Shown here one piece after another: positions 18,437-27,632 of a DNA stretch of 64,000 nucleotides. Both the position numbers and the translations under genes were made by a program. This DNA comes from Aeromonas sobria (lineage in GTDB: Bacteria; Pseudomonadota; Gammaproteobacteria; Enterobacterales; Aeromonadaceae): the NCBI RefSeq assembly GCF_000820145.1, contig NZ_CDBW01000044.1:169365-233364 (forward strand). Direction: 5' to 3'. Position 1 is the first letter of the stretch; every line of letters starts with the position of its first letter. A model generated the notes under the pieces. That model made no database searches. It saw only the letters and a list, made by a program, of their open reading frames with translations, and was not told the origin of the DNA.

Positions 18437-19763
18437 GTTGCTGCGGGCTCTGCCGATCCAGCTCATGAAGATAATCGAGCTTCTGGCCGATCTGCTTTTC
18501 AAGGCCGCGATCGGTGGGCTGGTAGTACTGCTTGCCAGCCAGTTCTGGTGGGAGATAGTCCTCACCCGCGGCATAGGCGCCCGGTTCGTCATGGGCATAG
18601 CGATACTCGGCGCCGTAGCCCAGCTCGCTCATCAGCTTGGTGGGTGCGTTGCGAAGATGGGGCGGCACCTCGAAGTCAGGGAGGTTTTTGGCATCATTAA
18701 GTGCCGCCTTCCAGGCGGTATAGACCGCATTGCTCTTCGGCGCGCAGGCGAGATAGACGATCGCCTGGGCGATGGCGCGCTCCCCTTCCGCCGGACCGAT
18801 CCGATGGAAGCAATCCCAGGCCGACAGGGCCACCTGCATGGCGCGCGGATCGGCATTGCCCACATCTTCCGAGGCAATCGCCAGCAAGCGGCGGGCAATA
18901 TAGAGCGGATCGCAACCGGCGCTCACCATGCGGGCATACCAGTAGAGCGCCGCATCCGGCGCCGAGCCACGAATGGACTTGTGCACCGCCGAGATGAGGT
19001 CGTAGAAGTGATCCCCCCCCTTGTCGAAGCGGGCCACATGCTCCCCCACCACGGCGGCGAGCAGGGCACTGTCAATTTGCTTGTGACCGCTGCTATCTTG
19101 CTCGGCCATATCGGCCAACAGCTCCAGATAGTTGAGGGATTTGCGCCCGTCCCCATCCACCGCCTTGGCCAGCGCCTCTTTGACGCCGGGGGCAAAGGTA
19201 AGCGCCGGATCATTGAGACCACGGGGGTCCTGCATCGCCTGATCGATCATGGCGAGGATGTCGCGCTCTTCCAGCCGCTTGAGCAGATAGACCCGAGCCC
19301 GGGAGAGCAGTGCGTTATTGAGTTCGAACGAGGGGTTTTCAGTGGTGGCACCGATAAAGGTGATGGTGCCATCTTCGATATGAGGCAGGAACACATCCTG
19401 CTGGCTCTTGTTGAAGCGGTGCACTTCATCCACGAACAGTATGGTGCGTACCCCGCGCCAGCTGTTCTCCTTCGCCTTGTCGATGGCAGCGCGGATCTCC
19501 TTGATGCCGGAGGTGACCGCAGAGAGCCGCTCCACTTCCGCTTGGCAGTAATGGGCCATCAGCTCCGCCAGGGTGGTCTTGCCGGTGCCGGGCGGCCCCC
19601 ACAGGATCATCGAGTGGCAGTGCCCCGCCAGGATCGCTTTGCGCAGGGGCTTGTCAGCCCCCAGGATATGTTGCTGACCGATATACTGGTCGAGGTTTTG
19701 CGGCCGCATCCGGGCCGCCAGCGGACGAAAGTCCGATGAGAAATCCAGCGACAAGTTGCTCAT
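18426..19763 (-). CDS. rarA: Replication-associated recombination AAA+ ATPase RarA
   Basis: MgsA/Werner-helicase-interacting-protein family clamp-loader-like ATPase acting at stalled replication forks. The start at 19763 gives 445 residues (E. coli 447) and the canonical N-terminus MSNLSLDFSSDFRPLAARMRP. Walker A is GPPGTGKTT and Walker B is DEVHRFNK. The frame is open further upstream, but that part consists of a duplicated copy of the rarA 5' end and is not expected in the protein. No good ribosome-binding site precedes the ATG; a 26-codon leader ORF ends in ATGA overlapping it, so translation may be coupled. Confidence 0.93.
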   Translation of the reverse strand: MSNLSLDFSSDFRPLAARMRPQNLDQYIGQQHILGADKPLRKAILAGHCHSMILWGPPGTGKTTLAELMAHYCQAEVERLSAVTSGIKEIRAAIDKAKENSWRGVRTILFVDEVHRFNKSQQDVFLPHIEDGTITFIGATTENPSFELNNALLSRARVYLLKRLEERDILAMIDQAMQDPRGLNDPALTFAPGVKEALAKAVDGDGRKSLNYLELLADMAEQDSSGHKQIDSALLAAVVGEHVARFDKGGDHFYDLISAVHKSIRGSAPDAALYWYARMVSAGCDPLYIARRLLAIASEDVGNADPRAMQVALSAWDCFHRIGPAEGERAIAQAIVYLACAPKSNAVYTAWKAALNDAKNLPDFEVPPHLRNAPTKLMSELGYGAEYRYAHDEPGAYAAGEDYLPPELAGKQYYQPTDRGLEKQIGQKLDYLHELDRQSPQQRGK

Positions 19764-19877
19764 TTGTATTGACCGTTCAGTATCACGGATACCGCCATGG
19801 AAAAACGGTCCGACGAGAAATCCAATAAGAGGTTGCTCATCTGCATTGACCACCCAGCGTCACGCCACCCGCCTTTG
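19731..19877 (-). repeat. Degenerate tandem duplication of the rarA 5' end
   Basis: The segment from about 19731 to 19800 is repeated, imperfectly, from about 19808 to 19877 (offset 77 bases). Shared blocks include gtccga-gagaaatcca, ttgctcat and attgacc. The repeat includes the rarA start codon and the first ten codons. Confidence 0.8.
19760..19840 (-). CDS. Possible 26-residue leader peptide of rarA
   Basis: The upstream copy of the duplicated rarA start encodes MSNLLLDFSSD, one residue different from the rarA N-terminus, then continues in a new sequence for 15 more residues. Its TGA overlaps the rarA ATG as ATGA, the usual geometry for translational coupling. Neither start has a strong ribosome-binding site. 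Whether it is translated is unknown; it could equally be a relic of an imprecise tandem duplication. Confidence 0.4.
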   Translation of the reverse strand: MSNLLLDFSSDRFSMAVSVILNGQYK

Positions 19878-19916
19878 GCAGACGCAGTGGCGAGCAATCC
19901 AACGACCGCAAGCTCA

Positions 19917-20537
19917 TTAGCGCTGGTCGTCCAGCTCAACCCCCTTCGGGATCTTGAACACAAATTCGTTGCCCTTGAGCACCGGCTTGCGGTTGAAACT
20001 GCTCAGGGTGAATTCGCTCCACTGCCCTTGCGCCTCTTTCACATCGAAGCGGCTGATGTTGTTGGCCCGATCGAAGGTGACGCGGAAGGAGGCGATCAGC
20101 TCGTCCTTGTTACGGCTGGTGACGGTATAGACATCCCCTTGCTGGGTCACGTCATAGTTCTTCCAAAACTTGTCGTCATTACCGGCGATCAGAATGAAGG
20201 GGGTATTGAGTACCGCATCCTTCAGCTTGAGGGCGGTAACCTGCTCGACGAAGGGATCATAGACCCACACATCCTGACCATCGGCCACGATCAGGCTTTC
20301 GTCCGGCGAGGTGGTGTGCCAGTTGAAACGATTGGGACGCTGCACCAGCAGATCGCCGCTGGCCTTTTGCAGCTCCTTGCCCTTGCTGTCATAGACGGTC
20401 TGGGCAAACTTGGCTGAGAAGAGGCTGACATCTGCCAGCTTTTGCTTGAGGTCGCTGGCCGCATCGGCCCACACCTGGCTACTGGCCATCAGCAGCACGG
20501 TACCCATCAACAGTTGTTTTTTCATCACGCTCTTCAT
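19917..20537 (-). CDS. lolA: Outer-membrane lipoprotein carrier protein LolA
   Basis: Periplasmic chaperone that takes lipoproteins from LolCDE to LolB. The product is 206 residues with a signal peptide cleaved after VWA (residue 24) and the mature start DAASDLKQKL, nearly as in E. coli. RPNRFNWH and PDESLIVADG are family blocks. A second in-frame ATG at 20525 could also be the start. It lies 68 bases downstream of ftsK on the same strand and is followed by rarA, the conserved ftsK-lolA-rarA order. Confidence 0.95.
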   Translation of the reverse strand: MKSVMKKQLLMGTVLLMASSQVWADAASDLKQKLADVSLFSAKFAQTVYDSKGKELQKASGDLLVQRPNRFNWHTTSPDESLIVADGQDVWVYDPFVEQVTALKLKDAVLNTPFILIAGNDDKFWKNYDVTQQGDVYTVTSRNKDELIASFRVTFDRANNISRFDVKEAQGQWSEFTLSSFNRKPVLKGNEFVFKIPKGVELDDQR

Positions 20538-20605
20538 AAAGACGCTCTCGATAAAAGGCCACGCCCGTGGAGGGCATGGCCAGGGATTGTATGAAACGGT
20601 GAGGC

Positions 20606-23143
20606 TTAGTCCCGCACCGGTGGCGGTGCCAGCACGTCGCGCTGACCATTGCCACCCGGTGAGCTGACGATGCCCTGATTCTCCATCTGCTCGATGAGAC
20701 GAGCCGCCCGGTTGTAACCTATTTTGAACTTGCGCTGGACGCTGGAGGTCGAGCCACGGCGTGACTCCACCACAAAGGCGACCGCTTCGTCGAACAAGGG
20801 GTCGAGCTCTTCATCGCCACCGCCGCCAAACTCGCTGCTGCCACCCTCACTGCTTTCACCGGCGAGGATCTCCTCGATATAATTTGGCTCGCCGCGCAGT
20901 TTCCAGTCTGCCACTACCTTGTGCACCTCGTGATCATCGACAAAGGCGCCGTGCACCCGGGTCGGGTTGGAGGTACCGGCCGGCATGTAGAGCATGTCGC
21001 CCATACCGAGCAGGGATTCAGCACCACCCTGATCGATAATGGTGCGGGAATCGATCTTGCTCGATACCTGGAACGAGATGCGGGTCGGGATGTTGGCCTT
21101 GATAAGACCGGTAATGACATCCACCGACGGGCGCTGGGTCGCCAGAATAAGGTGAATACCGGCCGCTCGTGCCTTCTGGGCGATCCGGGCAATCAGCTCT
21201 TCCACCTTCTTGCCGACGATCATCATCATGTCGGCAAATTCATCCACCACCACCACTATGTGGGGCAGCTTCTCCAGCTCCGGCGCTATCTGATCCATGG
21301 AGTCACCCGGACGCCACAGCGGATCACGCAAAGGCTCACCTGCGGCCGCTGCTGCCAACACCTTGTCGTTGTAGCCCTTGAGGTTACGCACCCCGACTGC
21401 CGACATCAGCTTGTAGCGACGCTCCATCTCGCCCACACACCAGCGCAGGGCGTTGGCGGCGTCCTTCATGTCGGTCACCACCTCGGTCAGGAGATGCGGG
21501 ATCCCTTCGTAGACCGACAGTTCCAGCATCTTGGGATCGATCATGATAAAGCGCAGATCATCGGGGGATGACTTGTAGAGCATCGAGATGATCATGGTGT
21601 TGACCCCCACCGACTTACCGGAACCTGTGGTACCGGCCACCAACAGGTGGGGCATCTTGGCCAGGTTCACCACCACCGGCTCCCCTGCGATGTCCTGACC
21701 CAGACCCATGGAAAGAGGGTGATGGCTATCGCGAAATGCATCGCAATCGAGGGTTTCGCGCAGGTAAACCGTCTGGCGCACCCGGTTGGGCAGTTCGATA
21801 CCGACGAAGGTCTTGCCCGGGATCACTTCCACCACCCGCACACTGCTGGCCGAGAGGGAACGGGCCAGATCCCGCGACAGGTTGGTGATCTTGCTCGCCT
21901 TCATGCCCGGCGCCAAGTCCAGCTCGAAACGGGTGATGACCGGGCCTGGATAGACGCCGACCACCTTGGCCTGCACGTTGTAATCGGCCAGCTTGGCCTC
22001 AACCAGACGAGCCATACGATCCAGCTCGTCCTTGCTCATCATCTGGGTCTTGGCAGGCGGGCGATCGAGCAGCTCAATGCTTGGCAAAGGAGCCATGGCA
22101 GGCTGAGGGCGGCGCTTGGGTTTGCCCGGTGTGACGGCGGCGGGTGCAGGGACATCTTCGTTCCCCTCTGCCCAGGGCAGATCCAGCTCATCCTCATCGT
22201 CATCATCGGCCACAGCCAGTACCGGCTGACGGCGACCATTAGCGGCAGCCACCGCGCGCTTGGGCCTGGCAGCAGGGGCTGGCTCGTCATCTTCATCATC
22301 AAATTGCGGATCGAACTCGAAGGTATCGTCGTCCAGCTCCGGCAACCACTCTTCAGCGACCGCCTTCTGATCCTTGGCCTTGGGTCGACGAGTCCAGCTG
22401 CTGTGGGGCTCATCTTCCTCGTCATCAAACTCGATGGTCCCTACCCCGCCTTCCAGCAAGGGATCCGGCCCCTCGTTGCGGGGTTGACGCCAGCCGCCAG
22501 TCAACCAGCGGCCGAGGGTGGTCGGGAAGTGGTAAATCGCGCTGACCGAACCAGTGCAGGTCGCACCGATCCGCTCGACAATGGTGAGCCAGGACCAGCC
22601 GGTAAACAGGGTAATGCCGGTTGCCACGAAGCAGAGCAGCATCAGGTTGGCCCCGACACCGCCAAACAGCGGCACCACCGCAGAGGCGATCACATCCCCC
22701 ACCAGACCACCGGCGGAGAAATTCTGCATATCGTTGAAGTTCATGCTGGCAATGGCCGACATGCCGAGCACGGTCAGGATAAAGCCGATGATCCGCACCC
22801 CCAGGGTGAGGTAATCCACCTCAAGCAAGCGGCTGGGGCGCCAGAACAAGCTCCAGCCCAGCAATACCACCAGCGGCGGCACCAGATAGGAAAAAGCACC
22901 GAAGGTGAACATGGTGATGTCGGCGAGCCAGGCTCCGGCGCTGCCGGAGAGGTTCTTCACCTCCCCCTGCCAGGAGGTCTGGGACCAGCCGGGATCGGCA
23001 GGATGATAGGACAACAGGGCAAGCAGAAGATACGCGGCCATCAGGGTGATGGCGATCAAGACGGCTTCGAAGATCCGTTGTGTACCTGATAAAGGAGTAA
23101 ACAGCTTTTTATCGGCCAAACTCCGGCTCCTTTCTGAAAACAT
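20606..23143 (-). CDS. ftsK: DNA translocase FtsK
   Basis: Divisome protein that pumps chromosome DNA through the septum and activates XerCD at dif. The product is 845 residues, much shorter than E. coli FtsK (1329) because the Pro/Gln-rich linker is replaced by an acidic segment of about 130 residues (near 220-345, many D/E). The N-terminus has four membrane segments within residues 25-190. The motor has Walker A GTTGSGKSVGVNT and Walker B IVVVVDEFADMM. The C-terminal gamma winged helix (STSSVQRKFKIGYNRAARL), which reads KOPS, is present. Confidence 0.96.
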   Translation of the reverse strand: MFSERSRSLADKKLFTPLSGTQRIFEAVLIAITLMAAYLLLALLSYHPADPGWSQTSWQGEVKNLSGSAGAWLADITMFTFGAFSYLVPPLVVLLGWSLFWRPSRLLEVDYLTLGVRIIGFILTVLGMSAIASMNFNDMQNFSAGGLVGDVIASAVVPLFGGVGANLMLLCFVATGITLFTGWSWLTIVERIGATCTGSVSAIYHFPTTLGRWLTGGWRQPRNEGPDPLLEGGVGTIEFDDEEDEPHSSWTRRPKAKDQKAVAEEWLPELDDDTFEFDPQFDDEDDEPAPAARPKRAVAAANGRRQPVLAVADDDDEDELDLPWAEGNEDVPAPAAVTPGKPKRRPQPAMAPLPSIELLDRPPAKTQMMSKDELDRMARLVEAKLADYNVQAKVVGVYPGPVITRFELDLAPGMKASKITNLSRDLARSLSASSVRVVEVIPGKTFVGIELPNRVRQTVYLRETLDCDAFRDSHHPLSMGLGQDIAGEPVVVNLAKMPHLLVAGTTGSGKSVGVNTMIISMLYKSSPDDLRFIMIDPKMLELSVYEGIPHLLTEVVTDMKDAANALRWCVGEMERRYKLMSAVGVRNLKGYNDKVLAAAAAGEPLRDPLWRPGDSMDQIAPELEKLPHIVVVVDEFADMMMIVGKKVEELIARIAQKARAAGIHLILATQRPSVDVITGLIKANIPTRISFQVSSKIDSRTIIDQGGAESLLGMGDMLYMPAGTSNPTRVHGAFVDDHEVHKVVADWKLRGEPNYIEEILAGESSEGGSSEFGGGGDEELDPLFDEAVAFVVESRRGSTSSVQRKFKIGYNRAARLIEQMENQGIVSSPGGNGQRDVLAPPPVRD

Positions 23144-23243
23144 GTAATGCAGGAAATAGGGGGCCTAGTATCCCCGAAAAGCCCACCGATTGTCAGCCAA
23201 TGCCTGATGGGACGGGGCTATATTTGCACTTCTCTTTACAAGA

Positions 23244-23272
23244 AGAAACGAGCGGACCAGCCGCTCGTTTCT
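23244..23272 (-). terminator. Terminator of lrp
   Basis: Twelve-base arms (agaaacgagcgg / ccgctcgtttct) with a 5-base loop lie about 50 bases after the lrp stop. Confidence 0.75.
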
Positions 23273-23320
23273 GACTGTCATGGTGCCTCATATGGACAAT
23301 ACACCACGGCATAACCTGCT

Positions 23321-23812
23321 TTATCGGGTGCTGATCACCAGACGACAGCTCTGCTTGACCTCTTCCATCACCACATAGGTGCGGGTGTCGTTGACACCGG
23401 GCAGACGCAGCAGGGTTTCACCCAACAGGCGTCGGTAGGCCGACATGTCGCTGACTCGGGTCTTGAGCAGATAGTCGAAATCACCGGAGACCAGATGACA
23501 CTCCTGGATCTCTTCGAGCACCTGAACAGCCTTGTTAAACTGTTCAAATACATCGGGCGCCCCGCGATTAAGGGTTATCTCGACAAACACCAGCAGAGAT
23601 GCATCCAGATAATGAGGGTTCAGAATAGCGGCATATCCTTCGATATAACCTTGTCGCTCAAGGCGACGAACCCGTTCCAGACACGGTGTAGGACTTAGGC
23701 CAACTCGTTTGGACAACTCAACATTCGAAATCCTGCCATCCTTTTGCAGTTCATTGAGAATGTTGCGGTCAATCCTGTCCAAATCCTTTAGCCGACTCTT
23801 AGCTTCCATCAT
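23321..23812 (-). CDS. lrp: Leucine-responsive regulatory protein
   Basis: Global feast/famine regulator. The start is one of two adjacent ATGs at 23812 and 23809, behind AAGGA. The open frame runs far upstream into the divergent ald gene and is not used. The product is about 163 residues (E. coli 164) and nearly identical in the DNA-binding half (DLDRIDRNILNELQKDGR, then LSKRVGLSPTPCLERV). The RAM ligand domain follows. It is divergent from ald with 150 bases between, the common arrangement when Lrp controls alanine dehydrogenase. Confidence 0.96.
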   Translation of the reverse strand: MMEAKSRLKDLDRIDRNILNELQKDGRISNVELSKRVGLSPTPCLERVRRLERQGYIEGYAAILNPHYLDASLLVFVEITLNRGAPDVFEQFNKAVQVLEEIQECHLVSGDFDYLLKTRVSDMSAYRRLLGETLLRLPGVNDTRTYVVMEEVKQSCRLVISTR

Positions 23813-23962
23813 TTTATTCCATCCTTTGGCTATTTTTTGGTAAGAATCACCAGTCATTTTATAATTATGGTCACAAATCCTGTCAATACCTGAATATACT
23901 AGGCGCAAATGTTGGTTAACATTTTGGCAACATGAAACACCAATCGATAGACGAGGGATAGC

Positions 23963-25078
23963 ATGATTATCGGTGTACCTAAAGAGATAAAAAACCATGA
24001 ATACCGCGTAGGCATGGTTCCGGCCAGTGTACGTGAACTGACAGCACGAAACCATACTGTTTTCGTCCAAAGCGGTGCTGGAAACGGCATTGGCTTCAGC
24101 GATACAGATTATATTGCTGTTGGTGCCGAAATTTTGGCCTCTGCGGTAGAGGTTTTCGCCAAAGCCGAGATGATCGTCAAGGTCAAGGAACCTCAGCCGG
24201 TCGAATGTGCCATGCTGCGCCCGGGTCAAACCCTGTTCACCTACCTGCATCTGGCGCCAGACTTGCCCCAGACCGAAGCCCTGCTGCAAAGCGGCGCTAT
24301 CTGTATCGCCTATGAAACCGTCACCGACAGCCGTGGCGGCCTGCCCCTGCTGGCTCCGATGTCAGAAGTCGCTGGACGCATGTCTATTCAGGCTGGCGCC
24401 CAAGCACTGGAAAAATCCCGCGGCGGAAGCGGCGTGTTACTCGGCGGCGTACCCGGTGTCGAACCGGCCAAGGTGGTGATCATCGGCGGCGGGGTGGTCG
24501 GCTCCAATGCGGCCCGCATGGCCATCGGCCTGCGCGCAGATGTCACCATCCTCGACAACAACATCGATACCCTGCGTCGTCTCGACAACGAGTTTCAGGG
24601 AGCAGCCAAGGTGGTCTACTCCAATAGCGAGACCCTGGAGCGCCATCTGCTGGCAGCGGATCTGGTCATCGGCGGTGTATTGGTGCCAGGCGCCACTGCG
24701 CCAAAACTTGTCAGCCGTGACCACATTGCGCGCATGAAGCCGGGCTCTGCCATCGTCGATGTAGCCATCGACCAGGGCGGCTGTGTGGAGACCTCCCACG
24801 CCACCACCCATCAGGATCCCACTTATATCGTCGATGAGGTGGTGCACTACTGTGTCGCCAACATGCCAGGGGCGGTTGCCCGTACCTCGACCGTGGCCCT
24901 CAACAATGCCACCCTCCCCTTCATCATTAAACTGGCTCAGCAAGGCTACCGCGACGCGCTGTTGTCAGACGAACATTTGCGCCATGGTCTCAACGTGATG
25001 GATGGCAAGCTGACCTGCAAGGAGGTTGCCGTGGCACATGGCCTTGCCTATACGGATGCACTGACCCTGTTGAACTGA
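23963..25078 (+). CDS. ald: Alanine dehydrogenase
   Basis: NAD-dependent oxidative deamination of L-alanine to pyruvate. The product is 371 residues, the family norm. Conserved points are MIIGVPKEIKNHEYRVG at the N-terminus, KVKEPQ with the catalytic lysine (about 75), TYLHLA with the catalytic histidine (about 95), a Rossmann GGGVVGSNAA (about 174), and DVAIDQGGC (about 270). The shared 150-base promoter region with lrp makes Lrp control likely. It is not part of the E. coli synteny, so it is inserted between lrp and trxB relative to that genome. Confidence 0.95.
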   Translation: MIIGVPKEIKNHEYRVGMVPASVRELTARNHTVFVQSGAGNGIGFSDTDYIAVGAEILASAVEVFAKAEMIVKVKEPQPVECAMLRPGQTLFTYLHLAPDLPQTEALLQSGAICIAYETVTDSRGGLPLLAPMSEVAGRMSIQAGAQALEKSRGGSGVLLGGVPGVEPAKVVIIGGGVVGSNAARMAIGLRADVTILDNNIDTLRRLDNEFQGAAKVVYSNSETLERHLLAADLVIGGVLVPGATAPKLVSRDHIARMKPGSAIVDVAIDQGGCVETSHATTHQDPTYIVDEVVHYCVANMPGAVARTSTVALNNATLPFIIKLAQQGYRDALLSDEHLRHGLNVMDGKLTCKEVAVAHGLAYTDALTLLN

Positions 25079-25111
25079 TCTCTGCTGGCCTGCGCCAGTA
25101 TTGATGAGTAA

Positions 25112-25138
25112 AAATCCGCCCGCGATGGGCGGTTTTTT
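25112..25138 (+). terminator. Terminator of ald
   Basis: Arms ccgccc / gggcgg with a 5-base loop and six following Ts, 40 bases after the ald stop. Confidence 0.88.
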
Positions 25139-25262
25139 ATCCCTTGAATTTGCCCCGCCTCCCTTCATGTACACGATTAATGCAATCGACTCGCCAGCCT
25201 TTGACCCCGGATCACGAATTACCTACAATCGCGCAAACTCATCACATCCCGGAAATTACATC

Positions 25263-26213
25263 ATGAGCCAAGTCACTCACAGCAAATTGCTGATCCTGGG
25301 CTCCGGCCCGGCCGGTTACACTGCAGCCGTCTACGCCGCCCGCGCCAACCTCAACCCGCTGCTCATCACTGGCATGCAGCAAGGTGGTCAGCTGACCACC
25401 ACCACCGAAGTGGAAAACTGGCCCGGCGATCCGGAAGGCCTGACCGGTCCGGCGCTGATGGAGCGCATGAAAGAGCATGCGGAAAAGTTCGACACCCGCA
25501 TCCTGTTTGATCACATCAATGAAGTGGAGCTGACCCAGCGTCCGTTCCGCCTCAAGGGCGACAGCGCCGAATACACCTGCGATGCGCTGATCATCGCCAC
25601 CGGCGCCTCCGCCAAGTATCTGGGCCTGCCCTCCGAAGAGGCCTTCAAGGGCCGCGGTGTTTCTGCCTGTGCCACCTGTGACGGTTTCTTCTACCGCAAT
25701 CAGGAGGTGGCAGTGATCGGCGGCGGCAACACCGCTGTCGAAGAGGCGCTGTATCTGGCCAACATCGCCAAGAAAGTGCACCTGATCCACCGCCGCGATG
25801 AATTCCGTGCCGAGAAGATCCTGATCAAGCGTCTGCACGACAAGGTCGAGAGCGGCAACATCGTGTTGCACACCCACCAGACCCTGGATGAAGTGCTGGG
25901 CGACCAGATGGGCGTCACCGGGGTGCGTCTGCGCAGCACTCAGGACAACAGCACCAGCGAGTTACCATTGATGGGGGTCTTCATCGCCATCGGTCATCAG
26001 CCCAACACCCAGATCTTCGACGGTCAGCTGGAGATGAAAAACGGCTATCTGATCGTTCGTGGCGGACTGGATGGTTTTGCTACCCAGACCAGTATTGAAG
26101 GGGTGTTTGCCGCCGGTGACGTGGCCGATCACAACTACCGTCAGGCCATCACCTCTGCCGGTACTGGCTGCATGGCAGCCCTCGATGCCGAACGCTACCT
26201 CGACGCGCAATAA
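25263..26213 (+). CDS. trxB: Thioredoxin reductase
   Basis: FAD/NADPH enzyme that reduces thioredoxin. The start at 25263 gives 316 residues and the usual N-terminal FAD motif LILGSGPAGYTAAVYAAR. The redox pair is CATC at residues 136-139. The NADPH motif is VIGGGNTAVEEAL, and the C-terminal FAD block is VFAAGDVAD. Its position near lrp and ftsK is as in E. coli; the cydDC genes found there are not here. Confidence 0.96.
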   Translation: MSQVTHSKLLILGSGPAGYTAAVYAARANLNPLLITGMQQGGQLTTTTEVENWPGDPEGLTGPALMERMKEHAEKFDTRILFDHINEVELTQRPFRLKGDSAEYTCDALIIATGASAKYLGLPSEEAFKGRGVSACATCDGFFYRNQEVAVIGGGNTAVEEALYLANIAKKVHLIHRRDEFRAEKILIKRLHDKVESGNIVLHTHQTLDEVLGDQMGVTGVRLRSTQDNSTSELPLMGVFIAIGHQPNTQIFDGQLEMKNGYLIVRGGLDGFATQTSIEGVFAAGDVADHNYRQAITSAGTGCMAALDAERYLDAQ

Positions 26214-26233
26214 ACCAGCGCAGATGTGATATA

Positions 26234-26260
26234 AGGCATACCAGTCGGTATGCCTTTTTT
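26234..26260 (+). terminator. Terminator of trxB
   Basis: Nine-base arms (aggcatacc / ggtatgcct) with a 4-base loop and a run of six Ts. Confidence 0.9.
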
Positions 26261-26275
26261 CATTTAAGGAGTCTA

Positions 26276-27523
26276 ATGAAACAGAAGATATTGATTGTCG
26301 AAGATAGCCTGACCATTCGCCGTATGTTGACTCAGGCCATTGCCCAGCAGACTGGCCTCGAAATTGACGCCTTCGATACCCTCGAAGGAGCCCGTCACTG
26401 CCGGGGAGAGGAGTATGTGGTCGCGCTGGTCGATCTCACCCTGCCGGATGCCCCCCGTGGCGAGGCGGTGAACGAGCTGCTGGCTCGAGGTTTGTCGGTG
26501 GTGATCCTCACTGCAGACATCAGCGAGGATAAACGTGCAGCCTGGCTGGAAACCGGCGTGCTGGACTATGTGATGAAGGATTCGCGCCACTCACTGCAAT
26601 ATGCCGTCAGTCTGGTGCACCGCCTCTATCTCAACCAGTCCATCAAAGTGCTGGTAGTCGATGATTCGCGCACCTCCCGTCACCGTACCATGGCTCAGTT
26701 GCGCAAACAGCTGTTGCAGGTGCATGAGGCAAGTCATGCCCGTGAAGCGATGGCGATGCTGGAGCAGCACCCGGGCATTCGGCTGGCACTGGTCGACTAC
26801 TACATGCCGGATATCGATGGCATCAGTCTGGTGCGGATGCTGAGAGAGCGTTACAGCAAGCAGCAGCTCGCGATTATCGGGATCTCGGTCTCGGACAAGC
26901 GCGGTCTCTCTGCTCGCTACCTCAAGCAGGGCGCCAACGACTTTCTCAACCAGCCGTTCGAACCGGAAGAGCTGCAGTGCCGGGTCAGCCACAATCTGGA
27001 AGCGCTCGAGCAGTTCAACAGCATTCAGGAGTCAGCCAATCGTGACTACCTGACCGGTCTCTACAACCGGCGCTACTGGTTCAACGAAGGGCAGAAGTGG
27101 TTTGAAGAGCATCTGCGTCAGCAGACGCCTATTGCACTCTGTGTGCTCGATGTGGATCACTTCAAGCAGGTCAACGATCACTGGGGCCATGCCATTGGCG
27201 ATCAACTGCTCTGCCACCTGACCCGGCTACTGACCCAGTTCTTCCCCGATGCCATGATCGCCCGGTTTGGTGGAGAGGAGTTTGCCCTGATGGTGCCGCA
27301 CTGTACCGTGCCCGTGTTGATCAAACGTCTTGAAGGGCTGCGTCAGCAGTTGCGCCAGCAACCCCTGTCACCGGAGATCCCGCTATTTGTTCGCGCCAGT
27401 TACGGTGTGATCAACGTCGGGCGGGTATCCATGGACGAGGCGCTGAGCGAAGCGGACCGGCTGCTTTATCAGGCAAAGAACACCGGTCGTGACAAGATAG
27501 TCTCTCAAGAGACCGCTATCTGA
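26276..27523 (+). CDS. Two-receiver diguanylate cyclase response regulator (REC-REC-GGDEF)
   Basis: A 415-residue soluble regulator. The first receiver (about 1-118) has acidic residues E9/D10 and the predicted phosphorylation site D53 in LVDLTLPD. The second receiver (about 122-240) has VVDDSRTS and LVDYYMPD. A C-terminal GGDEF domain has the active signature ARFGGEEF near residue 335. The expected inhibitory RxxD site upstream is not evident. This domain order is that of PleD-type cyclases. No histidine kinase gene is adjacent. AAGGAGTCTA precedes the ATG. It lies directly after the trxB terminator. Confidence 0.9.
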   Translation: MKQKILIVEDSLTIRRMLTQAIAQQTGLEIDAFDTLEGARHCRGEEYVVALVDLTLPDAPRGEAVNELLARGLSVVILTADISEDKRAAWLETGVLDYVMKDSRHSLQYAVSLVHRLYLNQSIKVLVVDDSRTSRHRTMAQLRKQLLQVHEASHAREAMAMLEQHPGIRLALVDYYMPDIDGISLVRMLRERYSKQQLAIIGISVSDKRGLSARYLKQGANDFLNQPFEPEELQCRVSHNLEALEQFNSIQESANRDYLTGLYNRRYWFNEGQKWFEEHLRQQTPIALCVLDVDHFKQVNDHWGHAIGDQLLCHLTRLLTQFFPDAMIARFGGEEFALMVPHCTVPVLIKRLEGLRQQLRQQPLSPEIPLFVRASYGVINVGRVSMDEALSEADRLLYQAKNTGRDKIVSQETAI

Positions 27524-27632
27524 ATCCTCAGGGCATCAGTCCCGTGTATTACCGCCCGACAGACTTTCCTGCAGGAGAGTCTGCGGGTTCATTTCCTGCC
27601 ACAGTCTCCCCACTCGCAATGACTGTCGAAAC

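Noticed and set aside
21647..23089. 480-codon plus-strand frame opposite ftsK
   Set aside because: It is a shadow of ftsK; the His/Gln/Gly-rich product is typical of antisense translation of G+C-rich genes.
27558..27583. Imperfect palindrome after the REC-REC-GGDEF gene
   Set aside because: Arms agactttcctg / caggagagtct have mismatches and no T-run; I could not call it a terminator with confidence.
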